Assembly: GCA_017303475.1 (NCBI GenBank)
Contig: JAFLBO010000034.1
Location: 1 to 64,000 of the forward strand
Source of the DNA: Chitinophagales bacterium
Lineage (GTDB): Bacteria; Bacteroidota; Bacteroidia; Chitinophagales; Saprospiraceae
Length of the DNA stretch: 64,000 nt
Reading direction: 5' to 3'
Shown here: positions 44,083-53,612 of the stretch, in pieces
Layout of the letters: each line of letters begins with the position of its first letter
Position numbering within the stretch: position 1 is the first letter of the stretch
The notes under the pieces: model-generated
Seen by the model: only the letters and a program-made list of their open reading frames with translations
Told to the model about the DNA's origin: nothing
The model's database searches: none
Translations under genes and position numbers: made by a program

Positions 44083-44286
44083 GTTAATCGGCAGGCTTTG
44101 ATTTACCTTGCGAACGTGTAACAGGGCTTTCACCAATAAGTTGCGGAAGTCTATTTACCCCTTCGCTGAGTCTTTTTTTAGTGTCTGAAAAAAAGTTGAT
44201 ATTTTTTTACCATTACAAGTGCACGAATCGCCTGCTCATCAAATTAATCAGCAGTATCCAAGCAATCAACCCTTACTCCTCGTTTT

Positions 44287-47200
44287 ATGCATCCTATTTG
44301 GTTTTGGCTTTTTTTGATTGGGATTTTGCAACCCGCAGCGTCTGCCCAAGCCCTGGCGCCTTCTGCCCTGGAACAGGAAACCGACAGTCTGATGGCGGTA
44401 TCGCGTGCGCTTACGGATCAAAAAAAATACGACAGTGCCTTCAAACTCACCGAAATGGCGGAAAAAAGGGTGCTGGAAACATTGGACTCCAACTCTGTCC
44501 TGTACGCAAAGGTTTGCGCCAACTATGGCCGGATTTATTACCGCAAAGGAGGACCCGCCAATTTTGTAGAAGCTGAAAAATGGTACCAGCAATCCAAAAC
44601 CATTTGCGAAAAAGAACTGGGGAAAGAACACCCCATGTATGCCCTGAGCTTATATCGTTTGTCGGTACTATACAAGGTAAAAGGTGAATACAAAAAGGCA
44701 GAACCTCTATTGCAGGAAGCCGTATCCATTCAGGTAAAAGCATTGGGAAAAGAACATAAGGATTATATAGAAAGCATAAGGGCACTGCAAGGACTGTATT
44801 ACGATACGGGTGAATTGGAGAAATCAATGGCATTGGCCCTTGAAATACGAGATATTTTGAAAAAAACTTCAGGCCAAGAAACCCCTGAGTATGCGGAAAG
44901 CCTCAATAGTATTGCCTTGCTATATGTTAAACAAAGTGCGTACAACCAGGCTCTTGCGTTGCATCTGGAAGCCCTGGGCATTCGGGAGAGGGTTTTGGGG
45001 AAAGATAAAGCGCCCTATGCCTGGAGTTTGAACAACCTGGCTATGGTGTACACACATAAGGGTCAATATCAGAAAGCCTTGCCTTTATATCTTGAAGCTC
45101 AGGCTATTATGTTAGCAACAGAAGGAAAGGAGAATAAAAACTTTTCTATTATGCTCAAGTCATGCGGAAATGCCTATCAATTGCTGGGCAGGTACGATGA
45201 AGCGGAGGCTGCTTACATAGAATCTGCTGAAATCATCAAAAGGTGTTTTGGCGCCGAGCATCCGGATTATGCACTGGCGCTTTCCTATTTGGGGCGACTC
45301 TATTTCTCAAATGGTGATTATGAAAAAGCATTTAAGTTGTTTACAGAAGCAAGTGTTATTCAGGAAAAAGCACTTGGTCCGGAAAATATCCAATATGCCA
45401 ATACACTTTTCCAAATAGCCCCGCTTTATAACAAAATGGGCCAATTTGACCGGGCCAGGGAAACAGGACAAAAAGTAAAAGACATTTGGGGCAAAAAGCT
45501 TGGAGAGAATAGCACCGCATACAGTTCGGCGCTTCAGTTTTTGGCGGAGACAGAAATGAATGTCAAAGCATATGACAAAGCTCAGGCTCTTCTGACGGAG
45601 GCACTGGATATCCGGGAGAAAATACAGGGTAAAACCCATAGAGACTATATCCGTTGCATACAAGTTATGGCACGTTTGTATATGCTTCAGGGAGCGGATG
45701 AAAAAGCCTTGACTTTATTTTTGGAGGTGAATAACCGATACAATGAGTTGTTGGGGAAACAACACTTTGATTATGCAGGTTCTTTGTATCAAACTGCCAT
45801 GCTGTATAACAAAATGGAGCAATATGATAAGGCCGCTGAATATTTTCAGGATTACAATGAAACAGCCCTTGCCTTACTGGATCAGGCTGAAACCTATTCT
45901 TCTGAAAAAGAGATGCTCCAAAAGCAATCTATGTTTGCCAACCGGCTCAGTTCTTTATATCAATTTGTACAACATCATCCCAACGATTCCCTGTTTTGCC
46001 GGGCTTATAATACAGCGCTCTATCTGAACAATGGCTTGTTGTTTAATGCCATGGCAAGAGAAAGAAGCCTGGACAATGCAGACAAGGATACGCGCGCTAT
46101 TTATGAAGAGTGGCAATCGCTGAATTTTCAACTATACAAGCTGTACGTATTGCCCAAAGCCAATCGGGATTCAACGCTGATTAGCTCGCTTGAAACCCAG
46201 GCCAATGAACTTGAAAAAGAAATAGCCCGGCGCACAGAAACATTTGTCAATACCTCCAAAAAAGTCCAATGGTTTGAAATTAAGCAAAAACTGCAGCCCG
46301 GGGAAGCTGCTATTGAGTTTGTGCATTTCCCATACAGCATTCCGGAAAAGAAAGACAGCACCCTCTACGGCGCCCTGATATTGCGGCCAGATGATAAACA
46401 CCCTCAATTCGTTCCGCTGTTTGAAAAACAAGCATTGCTGACAGTCATGCAAGGAGCAGCGGGTGGAAATAATTTTTTGAAAATCAATGAATTATACACT
46501 TTAACCTCAGCAAAGTCGAAGCAAAAAAATGCTTACCAGTTGATCTGGAAACCCCTTGAACCATATTTAAATGACATAAAAACGGTTTATTGCGCGCCTT
46601 CCGGATTGTTGTATTACCTCAACCTGGCAGCCATTCCTGTAAATGAGCGCCAAACCTTTGGCGACCTCCGGCACCTGGTGATACTTGGCAGCACTCGCCA
46701 TTTGGTTACCCGCACCGAAACTACTCAATATGCCGTAAACGATGCTTATCTGGTAGGGGGTATTCGGTATGAGATTGCCAAAAACGGGACTGAAACATAC
46801 AGCAAAGATCTGGTGACGCGATATGTGGAGCCGTCTGGGGCGCCCTCCTTTTACGCAGATAGCAGTGTAAGCAGGGCCGGAAATCTTCGGTATTTGCCTG
46901 CTACGGCCATTGAAGTGCATGAAATTGGACAAATGCTTCGCGAGGCTAATTTCGCCACCCGGGTGGATACTGGTTTTTTGGCCACTGAAGAGTCCATTAC
47001 AGGACTAGGTAGATTCAATCCTTCACCACGCATCTTACACATTGCCACGCACGGGTATTTTTTCCCCAATCCCAAAAAAAACCTGGAAATATCTGATCAG
47101 GAGCCAGCATTCAGAATCTCTGAACACCCAATGATTCGTTCAGGTTTACTCATGGCCGGCTCGAAACAAACCTGGCTAACAGGCAAACAACTTCAGGGTC

Positions 47201-47541
47201 AGGAAGATGGTATCCTAACCGCCTACGAAATCAGTCAGATGAAACTATTCAATACCGAACTGGTGGTACTTTCTGCCTGCGAAACCGGCCTGGGAGATAT
47301 TGCAGGATATGAAGGCGTTTATGGCTTGCAGCGCGCCTTTAAACTAGCCGGAGCCAGGTATCTCATCATGTCGCTCTGGAAAGTTGACGATCGCAGTACT
47401 AAAGCATTCATGGCAGCATTTTACACACAATGGCTACAGCGCAAACAAAGTATCCCGATGGCTTTCAGCGCTACCCAAAAGGTTATGCGCAGACGAAACC
47501 TGAACCCGTATGACTGGGCCGGTTTTGTGTTAATTGAATAA
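44287..47541 (+). CDS. Secreted/periplasmic TPR-CHAT (caspase-like) protein
   Basis: The 1084-residue protein has a signal peptide (MHPIWFWLFLIGILQPAASA), then about twelve kinesin-light-chain-type TPR repeats (for example YAWSLNNLAMVYTHKGQYQK at about residue 245), a coiled-coil segment (about 610-680), and a C-terminal CHAT domain. The peptidase dyad is His922 in IATHGY and Cys998 in SACETG. CHAT proteins are caspase-like proteases, and TPR-fused ones act in conflict or signalling roles (for example TPR-CHAT with gRAMP). Here no such partner is nearby, and the signal peptide puts it outside the cytoplasm. The family is secure; the role is unknown. Confidence 0.88.
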   Translation: MHPIWFWLFLIGILQPAASAQALAPSALEQETDSLMAVSRALTDQKKYDSAFKLTEMAEKRVLETLDSNSVLYAKVCANYGRIYYRKGGPANFVEAEKWYQQSKTICEKELGKEHPMYALSLYRLSVLYKVKGEYKKAEPLLQEAVSIQVKALGKEHKDYIESIRALQGLYYDTGELEKSMALALEIRDILKKTSGQETPEYAESLNSIALLYVKQSAYNQALALHLEALGIRERVLGKDKAPYAWSLNNLAMVYTHKGQYQKALPLYLEAQAIMLATEGKENKNFSIMLKSCGNAYQLLGRYDEAEAAYIESAEIIKRCFGAEHPDYALALSYLGRLYFSNGDYEKAFKLFTEASVIQEKALGPENIQYANTLFQIAPLYNKMGQFDRARETGQKVKDIWGKKLGENSTAYSSALQFLAETEMNVKAYDKAQALLTEALDIREKIQGKTHRDYIRCIQVMARLYMLQGADEKALTLFLEVNNRYNELLGKQHFDYAGSLYQTAMLYNKMEQYDKAAEYFQDYNETALALLDQAETYSSEKEMLQKQSMFANRLSSLYQFVQHHPNDSLFCRAYNTALYLNNGLLFNAMARERSLDNADKDTRAIYEEWQSLNFQLYKLYVLPKANRDSTLISSLETQANELEKEIARRTETFVNTSKKVQWFEIKQKLQPGEAAIEFVHFPYSIPEKKDSTLYGALILRPDDKHPQFVPLFEKQALLTVMQGAAGGNNFLKINELYTLTSAKSKQKNAYQLIWKPLEPYLNDIKTVYCAPSGLLYYLNLAAIPVNERQTFGDLRHLVILGSTRHLVTRTETTQYAVNDAYLVGGIRYEIAKNGTETYSKDLVTRYVEPSGAPSFYADSSVSRAGNLRYLPATAIEVHEIGQMLREANFATRVDTGFLATEESITGLGRFNPSPRILHIATHGYFFPNPKKNLEISDQEPAFRISEHPMIRSGLLMAGSKQTWLTGKQLQGQEDGILTAYEISQMKLFNTELVVLSACETGLGDIAGYEGVYGLQRAFKLAGARYLIMSLWKVDDRSTKAFMAAFYTQWLQRKQSIPMAFSATQKVMRRRNLNPYDWAGFVLIE

Positions 47542-47663
47542 TATACCTCTTCTTTGTAAATACCAGCGGATATACTCTGTGGTTAAACGCCGGAATTCCA
47601 GGGTATGCCGCTGGTAAAAATCGGCGGGTAAGAGCTGTAGTAAATACCTGTTGATGTTCAGAT

Positions 47664-48104
47664 TCAGGATGGCCTGCTCCAGTCATCATACGTCATTTCA
47701 AACTTGATCTCTCCTTTTCCATGTGTTCCAATTTCGGTCCAGCCAGCTTTGCGGTAAAAAGCTTCGGCTCTGGTATTTGGAGCGGTGCCCAGCCACAGGT
47801 TGGCGGTAGTTTGGCTAAAGTACCAGTTGAGCATGGTATCGTGCAGCTGTTTGCCAATACCTCTTTTGTCAAAACCGGGTGTTACAAACAAGGCCCATAC
47901 ATTATGGTCCAGTAAATCAACCATGGAAAAACCCACGATTTCATCCTGAATCTCACACACCCAGCCTTTACCCCTTTCGGTCAGGTATTCAGCGCAGTCT
48001 GCGTCGGTCACCAAGCCAGGGTTGGATAGTGTGTTTTCCTTAACCGCGTTCCGGACAATCTGGATTTGCCTGATGTCGGCAATTGTTGCTTCTCTGATGA
48101 TCAT
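47664..48104 (-). CDS. GNAT family N-acetyltransferase
   Basis: This 146-residue enzyme transfers an acetyl group from acetyl-CoA to an amine. GNAT motif A is GFDKRGIGKQLHDTML (CoA pyrophosphate loop); NTRAEAFYRKAGW is the C-terminal motif B. Its C-terminus ends KFEMTYDDWSRPS. In another frame the DNA downstream stays open for about 50 codons with protein-like sequence, so the original gene may have been longer or next to another gene. Substrate unknown. A second GNAT lies 55 bp upstream on the same strand. Confidence 0.88.
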   Translation of the reverse strand: MIIREATIADIRQIQIVRNAVKENTLSNPGLVTDADCAEYLTERGKGWVCEIQDEIVGFSMVDLLDHNVWALFVTPGFDKRGIGKQLHDTMLNWYFSQTTANLWLGTAPNTRAEAFYRKAGWTEIGTHGKGEIKFEMTYDDWSRPS

Positions 48105-48159
48105 GGGATATTAGGGTATGTCTGAATAATTGGGCGTATACATCCAGTTCAATGTTGCA

Positions 48160-48645
48160 TTACTCCTCAGACAGGGATTTCAGCATCCAGATAGTACAAG
48201 AGGTATGTCCGGAATTGCCCATGGCGCTATCCAGTGAATGGAAGCCTAGTTTTTGATATATGGAAACTGCTTTCGCAAATTCCGGCATACTTTCCAGATA
48301 TATATTCCGGTAACCAAAGTCCCCGGCCGAGAATATGGCTTTTTCCATCAGCTGTTTTCCGATACCTATACCTCTGGCCTTTGACAGGATATAAAACTTA
48401 ACCAGTTCAGCGGTGTCATTGGGTAATCCTTCTGTTGGATACACACCGCAGCAACCAACCAACTCGCCGTTCACAGCGGCCACCCATAAAACAGCTCTTT
48501 CTGCCTGAAACAAGTCGTAAAGATGATCTGTGGTAGGATCAGAATATACCGTTCCTTCTGTTGGAGCATTGTGCTCTTCAAAAACCGCTCTGATCAGGGC
48601 TGCCAGGTGCGGTTCATCTGCTTTTTCGACTTGTCTGATGTTCAT
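48160..48645 (-). CDS. GNAT family N-acetyltransferase
   Basis: This 161-residue GNAT shows motif A KARGIGIGKQLMEKAIF and the C-terminal AVSIYQKLGFHSL. It shares only fold-level similarity with the GNAT gene 55 bp downstream; the two probably form an operon. The ATG at 48645 directly follows a tandem repeat tract, so its promoter must lie within or beyond that tract. Substrate unknown. Confidence 0.87.
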   Translation of the reverse strand: MNIRQVEKADEPHLAALIRAVFEEHNAPTEGTVYSDPTTDHLYDLFQAERAVLWVAAVNGELVGCCGVYPTEGLPNDTAELVKFYILSKARGIGIGKQLMEKAIFSAGDFGYRNIYLESMPEFAKAVSIYQKLGFHSLDSAMGNSGHTSCTIWMLKSLSEE

Positions 48646-48654
48646 GGTTGTTCT

Positions 48655-48976
48655 TTTACCGCCGGGGCGTGGAGATGCAGAGAGGAGTGTTTTTTTACCG
48701 CCGAGGCGCGGAGACGCAGAGGGGTGTGTTTCTTTTACCGCTGAGGCGCGGAGACGCAGAGAGGAGTGTTTTTTACCGCCGGGGCGTGGAGACGCAGAGA
48801 GGAGTGTTTTTTACCGCCGGGGCGTGGAGACGCAGAGAGGAGTGTTTTTTACCGCCGGGGCGTGGAGATGCAGAGGGGTGTGTTTTTTTACCGCCGAGGT
48901 GTATACGAGCGCCTCAATCCTCTGCGCCTCCGCGCCTCGGCGGTAAAAAGCGTCTCTGCGCCTCGGCGGTAAAAAA
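48655..48976. repeat. Tandem ~39-bp repeats (ACCGCCGGGGCGTGGAGACG unit) closed by an inverted copy
   Basis: Six full units and one partial unit of ACCGCCGGGGCGTGGAGACG-CAGAGAGGAGTGTTTTTT run from 48658 to 48900. Complementary words (TCTGCGCCTCCGCGCCTCGG, CGGTAAAAAGCGTCTC) follow to 48976, ending next to the stop of the thioredoxin-like gene. Confidence 0.85.
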
Positions 48977-48978
48977 CC

Positions 48979-50403
48979 TTACTTCCCCCTGGCCAGCTTC
49001 TTCAGCTCCCGCTCAAAAATGGCCTCCAACTGATTGGCGTGCAGGTTTTTGGCCACAATGGTGCGGTCTTTATTCAGCACATACAACTCCGGCGTGATGT
49101 CTACAAAATACTTGGCGTAAATGGCCCGGTTGGTTGGGTCGAACACATTGGTGAAGGTAAAACCTTTCTCACGGGAGAATTTCTTCCACTCTTCATCGGT
49201 GGTGCTGATGGCAATGCCGTAAAAATCTACCCCATGGGTTTTCCATTTGCGATAGATGGCTTCTACTTCAGCAGCTTCTTTCTGACAATGTTCGCAGTCG
49301 GGGCTGTACATGAACACGACAATGATGGGCGCCGTTTTTTCATAAATGCTCTTCATCTGGCCATTAATGTCCATGGCTTCTACGTCCGGACCCTTGCGCC
49401 CCATCAAACTGGCTTCCATTTCCCACACGTGTTTTTGCAGGGGCGGCAGGTTTTTCGGGTCTTCCCACCAGGCTAGTTCCGGGGTAAAAAAGTTCTTGAT
49501 GATGTGCACATACACCGCCTCGCCGTCCATTACCGTGGTTTTGGTATTCTCGTATTGCAAAGCAATCCAGTTGGCGAAATACTTGAAGTACTGCCGCTTG
49601 TTCATCACCCGGCGGATAAGCGGGTCAACTACCTTGATCAGCGAATCAGGATGCTGCGGAGTGAGCTCCTTGATGTAGCGTTTGAGCTTGTTGGAAATCA
49701 CCGGGGTGTTCAACAAGCGGTCGTCGTCAAAATCCACATTGTCCCAAAACCGGTCGCGATAATACAGCAGCTGACGGAGGGTATCCACATCGCCGTTAGG
49801 CTTCCTGAATTCCTTAAAATCCGGGTTTTGACCGGCCGTTTTGAACTTGGTGAAAAAGGCCTTGGGGTGTTTTTTATAAATAGCATCCAGATAAGCCTTG
49901 CGCTCGTCGAGCAGCTGTGTCTGACGCTGTTTGGCCTGCTGAAACTCTGGCGAGTTGGCGGCCGACTTATTCATTATGCCCGTGGTTTGGGCCATTTCAG
50001 GCTCTTGTTTGTTCTGAAAACGGATAGATTCGTAAAACAGCTGAGTGTTCAATGAACCTTCCACCTGCATGGTTCCTACAAAATCGGCCGCATTGGCACG
50101 CAGGGTCATACGCTGATCTTTGTCTACCAGAATAGACATCTGTTTCATGCCCGGCAGCAGAAAGGTGTAAAAACCAGAGGGCATCAGCTTTTTCCGACTC
50201 AAAACAAAATGCCCGGCGGCATCCACTTTGGCGGAATCTATGATGTAGTTCTGGTCGCCCCACATACCCACCAATTTGGTAGTACCTGCGGGTATTCCTT
50301 CCAGAAATGCTTCAATTTGAGTGGAATCAACACCAGCCTCCTGTGCCTGAAGCTGCGAAAGGGTGAAGACGGACAAACAAAGGATGATCGTGCGTTTGAG
50401 CAT
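48979..50403 (-). CDS. Secreted thioredoxin-like protein (DUF4369/DUF5106 type)
   Basis: This 474-residue periplasmic protein has signal peptide MLKRTIILCLSVFTLSQLQA, an N-terminal DUF4369-like beta domain (about 30-115), a helical DUF5106-like middle (about 150-330), and a C-terminal thioredoxin fold with the redox site MYSPDCEHCQKEA and cis-Pro segment VDITPELYVLN. It would act as a thiol oxidoreductase for envelope proteins. TACTTTTG on its strand lies upstream (near 50440). It stands alone between two repeat elements. Confidence 0.88.
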   Translation of the reverse strand: MLKRTIILCLSVFTLSQLQAQEAGVDSTQIEAFLEGIPAGTTKLVGMWGDQNYIIDSAKVDAAGHFVLSRKKLMPSGFYTFLLPGMKQMSILVDKDQRMTLRANAADFVGTMQVEGSLNTQLFYESIRFQNKQEPEMAQTTGIMNKSAANSPEFQQAKQRQTQLLDERKAYLDAIYKKHPKAFFTKFKTAGQNPDFKEFRKPNGDVDTLRQLLYYRDRFWDNVDFDDDRLLNTPVISNKLKRYIKELTPQHPDSLIKVVDPLIRRVMNKRQYFKYFANWIALQYENTKTTVMDGEAVYVHIIKNFFTPELAWWEDPKNLPPLQKHVWEMEASLMGRKGPDVEAMDINGQMKSIYEKTAPIIVVFMYSPDCEHCQKEAAEVEAIYRKWKTHGVDFYGIAISTTDEEWKKFSREKGFTFTNVFDPTNRAIYAKYFVDITPELYVLNKDRTIVAKNLHANQLEAIFERELKKLARGK

Positions 50404-50488
50404 AATGGTATCACTGTTTTGGTATTCCGCCGCAAAAGTAAGACCAATGACTGGTGCCCGGGGGAGTTTTGGGAAATGTTTGCAAAGA

Positions 50489-50851
50489 GGACGGTGGACG
50501 GCTTATGGTGGACGGTGGACGGCTTATGGCCTACGGTGGGTGGTTGACGGTGGGATTGCGTGGGAATTTATAGCAACGTGGATTGTCATCCCCCGCAAGG
50601 GGGACCTACACAAGCCCAGCTACGCACAATTAGTTTTTGCCAGGAGATAACCTAGCAATTTGGCTTGTGTAGGTGCCGAGTACTCGGCATGACAACCCAC
50701 GTTGCTATAAATTCCCATGCAGCCCCACCGTCAACCACCCACCGTAGGCCATAAGCCGTCAACCGCCCACCATAAGCCGCCCATCGTAGGCCGTCAACCG
50801 TCTACCGTCCACCGTCTACCGTCCACCGTAAGCCATAAGCCGTCCACCGTC
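50489..50851. repeat. Large palindromic element with ACGGTGGACGG words; core shared with 39412-39676
   Basis: ACGGTGGACGGCTTATGG words, GTGGGATTGCGTGGGAAT, then TTGTCATCCCCCGCAAGGGG and GACCTACACAAGCC run inward. The core is ACGCACAATTAGTTTTTGCC...CTAGCAATTTGG, and the complements run outward to the next gene's stop. Confidence 0.85.
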
Positions 50852-50854
50852 CCG

Positions 50855-53446
50855 CTATCCTCTCACAAACCGCTCTGCGCCAACTACTTTGCCACCCGAC
50901 ATCACTTGCAAAAGGTAGGCACCGGCCGGTAATCCGGGCAATTGTATGGATTGCTGAAGGGTTCCGACAGGCGCCTGGAGGGTGCGAAGCAGCCTGCCCT
51001 GCAGATCTGTAACACAAAGGGTTACATCTCCGGAAACCGGCTGCTCAAAACGCAGTTCAAAATGACCCGGGTTTGGATTAGGAAACAATTGTAAACGCCA
51101 TTCCTGCGCCTTTTCAGCGCGTTCTGCTACCGGCTGAGGTACATCCAGCGGCTTGGGCGACAATGGATCCAAATGAAGAGGCATACGGTTGATGCAACCA
51201 AATTGATCCTGCATCTCAAAAACATGATCGCCCGCGGGCACGCCTATGAAACCATTGCTCGAACTCCAATCCGTAAAGCCACCGCCTGGCAAACTCCGAC
51301 GGAATTGATACGGCGGTGTTCCTCCTTCCGGGATTACCTGCACGAAATAAGTACCATCGAGCAGGGGAATGATGGTGCCGAAATAGAACCAAACTGGATT
51401 GTTGGGTTGAATCAGGTGTTCTTTAACCGCAATGCAACCGCAGGCATCCGTTACCGTCAGGTAATAATAACCACCCGCCAAATTGCTAATGGAGGTCTCC
51501 GTACTGCCGGTAGACCACTCGTATATGTAGCCCCCGCAACCATCCTGTACCTCGGAGGAAATACTGCCATCCACCTGGTCGTAACACAAAAATGGCGTAC
51601 CACTCAGAGTGACTTTCAAGGCCGGTTCGGCAGGCGGCAGTATCTGGATTGATTTGGTTTTGGTAGTGCCGCACTCGTTCGTTACGGTTACCTTATAGGT
51701 TCCGGCATCCAGGTTATAGAGGTCGGTGGTGCAACAAACGCCATTACTCCACAGGATAAATACATAATTTTGGGCGGGCGTCATCGAAATGTGAATGTTG
51801 CCGTCAGGGGTGCTGCCGCAAAACACGTCGGCGTGGGTTTCTTCAATGCTGAAATTGTTTTCACCCAAAATGCCGTCGCAGTTTTCGTCGGTGCTATTGG
51901 TGCAATCTTCCCGGGCATTGGGGTTGATGTAGGCATCCGTATCGTCGCAATCCCAGTTGTTGGAAACATAACCTTGCTGCGGATTGCAGGAACTCACCTG
52001 CACACTGGCGTTGCCAAAGCCATCGTTGTCGGCATCCAGATACCAAACCGGCACCACCCCTTCGTCAATCTGCCCATCGCAGTTATCGTCTATTTCGTTG
52101 CAGTATTCCCACATGCCGGGGTGGATGTAGTAATTATTGTCGTTACAATCCAAAGCGTTTACAGAATATCCCCAGGGCGGGTAACAACCCGGGAATTGCA
52201 CGCTTTGATCCGGATTTCCGAACCCGTCGAAATCGGCATCCAGGTAAAAAGTACCCACCAGATTAGGGTCTTCATCCGTCCATCCATCACAGTCATCGTC
52301 AATGCCGTTGCATATTTCTACATTGGGCAACACGGTAATGAAGAAGTTGCAATAAGCCACGTTTCCGGAGGCATCGGTAGCCAGCCAGGTAACGGTAGTC
52401 AAACCAACCGGGAAAACCGCGCCCTGCAGCGAGGTATTGGAAGGGGCCCCTGCCATATCATGCGTTAGGGAAAGCAGCGCACAATCGTCGGTAGCGGAGG
52501 CATCAAAACCTGCATCCGGCACCTGCGCCGTACAATCGCCGGCATTGGCCAGCAGCACGAGTTGACTGGGCACATGGTTGTTCAGGTCGGCCAGGATATT
52601 GTATCTCAGGAATTGAATATTAGGGTAAGGACTGGCCCAAACGGGCAAAGCCAAAGTGCTGAAATAAACCCGTCCCTTGCCCCATTCTTTAACGCTCAGG
52701 CAAATGTCTGTGGGTGTATTTCCGGTAATAAGCACTTGACCCACATCACCTGAAAAGTAACCTATATTGAAGGGACTGGCTGTAAAGTCGCCGTTGGCTG
52801 GTGAGTACGGACCGTTGAAGATGAGGTTTGATGGCTCCTGTACCAAACCATAATTACTGCTAAAAAAGCTGACACAAGTAACCCCGCCGAAACCCAAATT
52901 GACCTCAGCAGGCGCATGGATCATGGCGCAGCTGATGAACAGAGAGCCACCGGAGGCCACCCAGTTCTCCATCAGGTTGCGATTAACAGACAGGAAATTA
53001 TCCAGCGCATACCCGCCGTCTGCACTGCCTTCCAGAAAAACCACTTTATAGGCCGGAGAGAACAGCGTTCCGGCATCTACTTCTTCGATGGCGCCATAAT
53101 CCCAGGAATCATTAAAAACGGCACTCATGGCCTCATGGTTATGGTAATTGCCCCAGGGTTCGCCATAATTGGAAACCAGGTACGCGGCACGGGAAGCATT
53201 GGAAAAACCGGTGTTGGGGCAGGCGGCTACCGGCGCCACCTGATCGTCATTGCAATCTGTGAGCAACAGCGTTCCACGGGCAGCTCCGGCAAGAGCAGGT
53301 TGGAGGATTGAGGGGCGAAGCCCTGTGACCCTTTTTTCTGGGAATGCACTATTGGATTGTGCAAAAACAGGGGTGAGAAACAGGCCATAACCTGCCATTA
53401 AGAGAGAGATTCGGAAATAAAAGGGTAATTTCATTGGTTGCTTCAT
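50855..53446 (-). CDS. T9SS-exported protein with HYR and MopE-like calcium/metal-binding repeats
   Basis: This 863-residue protein has signal peptide MKLPFYFRISLLMAGYGLFL (after a short N-terminal extension), an N-terminal domain of about 280 residues, a HYR-type domain (about 290-375: VTWLATDASGNVAYCNFFIT), and three MopE-like repeats (ICNGIDDDCDGWTDEDPN...LDADFDGFGNP, EYCNEIDDNCDGQIDEG). SprB-type repeats (GGYIYEWSTGSTETSISN) and a type A sorting domain (LFPNPNPGHFELRFEQ...GAYLLQVMSGGKVVGAERFV) follow. The Asp-rich repeats suggest Ca or other metal binding. Its promoter region carries the bipartite motif at 53492-53522. Surface adhesion is inferred. Confidence 0.88.
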   Translation of the reverse strand: MKQPMKLPFYFRISLLMAGYGLFLTPVFAQSNSAFPEKRVTGLRPSILQPALAGAARGTLLLTDCNDDQVAPVAACPNTGFSNASRAAYLVSNYGEPWGNYHNHEAMSAVFNDSWDYGAIEEVDAGTLFSPAYKVVFLEGSADGGYALDNFLSVNRNLMENWVASGGSLFISCAMIHAPAEVNLGFGGVTCVSFFSSNYGLVQEPSNLIFNGPYSPANGDFTASPFNIGYFSGDVGQVLITGNTPTDICLSVKEWGKGRVYFSTLALPVWASPYPNIQFLRYNILADLNNHVPSQLVLLANAGDCTAQVPDAGFDASATDDCALLSLTHDMAGAPSNTSLQGAVFPVGLTTVTWLATDASGNVAYCNFFITVLPNVEICNGIDDDCDGWTDEDPNLVGTFYLDADFDGFGNPDQSVQFPGCYPPWGYSVNALDCNDNNYYIHPGMWEYCNEIDDNCDGQIDEGVVPVWYLDADNDGFGNASVQVSSCNPQQGYVSNNWDCDDTDAYINPNAREDCTNSTDENCDGILGENNFSIEETHADVFCGSTPDGNIHISMTPAQNYVFILWSNGVCCTTDLYNLDAGTYKVTVTNECGTTKTKSIQILPPAEPALKVTLSGTPFLCYDQVDGSISSEVQDGCGGYIYEWSTGSTETSISNLAGGYYYLTVTDACGCIAVKEHLIQPNNPVWFYFGTIIPLLDGTYFVQVIPEGGTPPYQFRRSLPGGGFTDWSSSNGFIGVPAGDHVFEMQDQFGCINRMPLHLDPLSPKPLDVPQPVAERAEKAQEWRLQLFPNPNPGHFELRFEQPVSGDVTLCVTDLQGRLLRTLQAPVGTLQQSIQLPGLPAGAYLLQVMSGGKVVGAERFVRG

Positions 53447-53491
53447 AAAAGGTTAAAAGTTTAAGGTTGGTTGCATGAGGTTTTTTCACCA

Positions 53492-53522
53492 TTTATTTCC
53501 GGGGTGTTTCGTTTTGTAACCG
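53492..53522 (-). promoter_or_regulatory. Bipartite ECF-like promoter motif, copy 1
   Basis: On the minus strand CGGTTACA (53522-53515), 14 bp, then GGAAATAAA (53500-53492); the ATG of the T9SS gene is 45 nt downstream. An identical pair with identical spacing precedes the T9SS gene at 57071. On the plus strand a separate housekeeping promoter (TTTG-N17-TATTTTTG) overlaps for the gene at 53613. Confidence 0.55.
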
Positions 53523-53612
53523 CAGTTTGAAAATATTTTTGTCGAAGCGGTTCACAGGTATTTAAGCCCTGGCATTAACAGGCATCACACTTCACTTTAA
53601 CAACAAAAAACT

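Noticed and set aside
44083..44140. Third copy of the CGGTTACA-N14-GGAAATAAA motif before the T9SS gene at 44082
   Set aside because: TGTTACA is present on the minus strand but the following AT-rich block is at a different spacing (about 9 bp) and does not match.
48655..48900. CRISPR-like regular repeats
   Set aside because: The ~39-bp units follow each other directly with no unique spacers, and inverted copies close the array. No cas gene is near.
48648..49097. Plus-strand frames reading YRRGVEMQRGVFFYRRG
   Set aside because: They translate the tandem repeat itself and change with each unit; not a gene.
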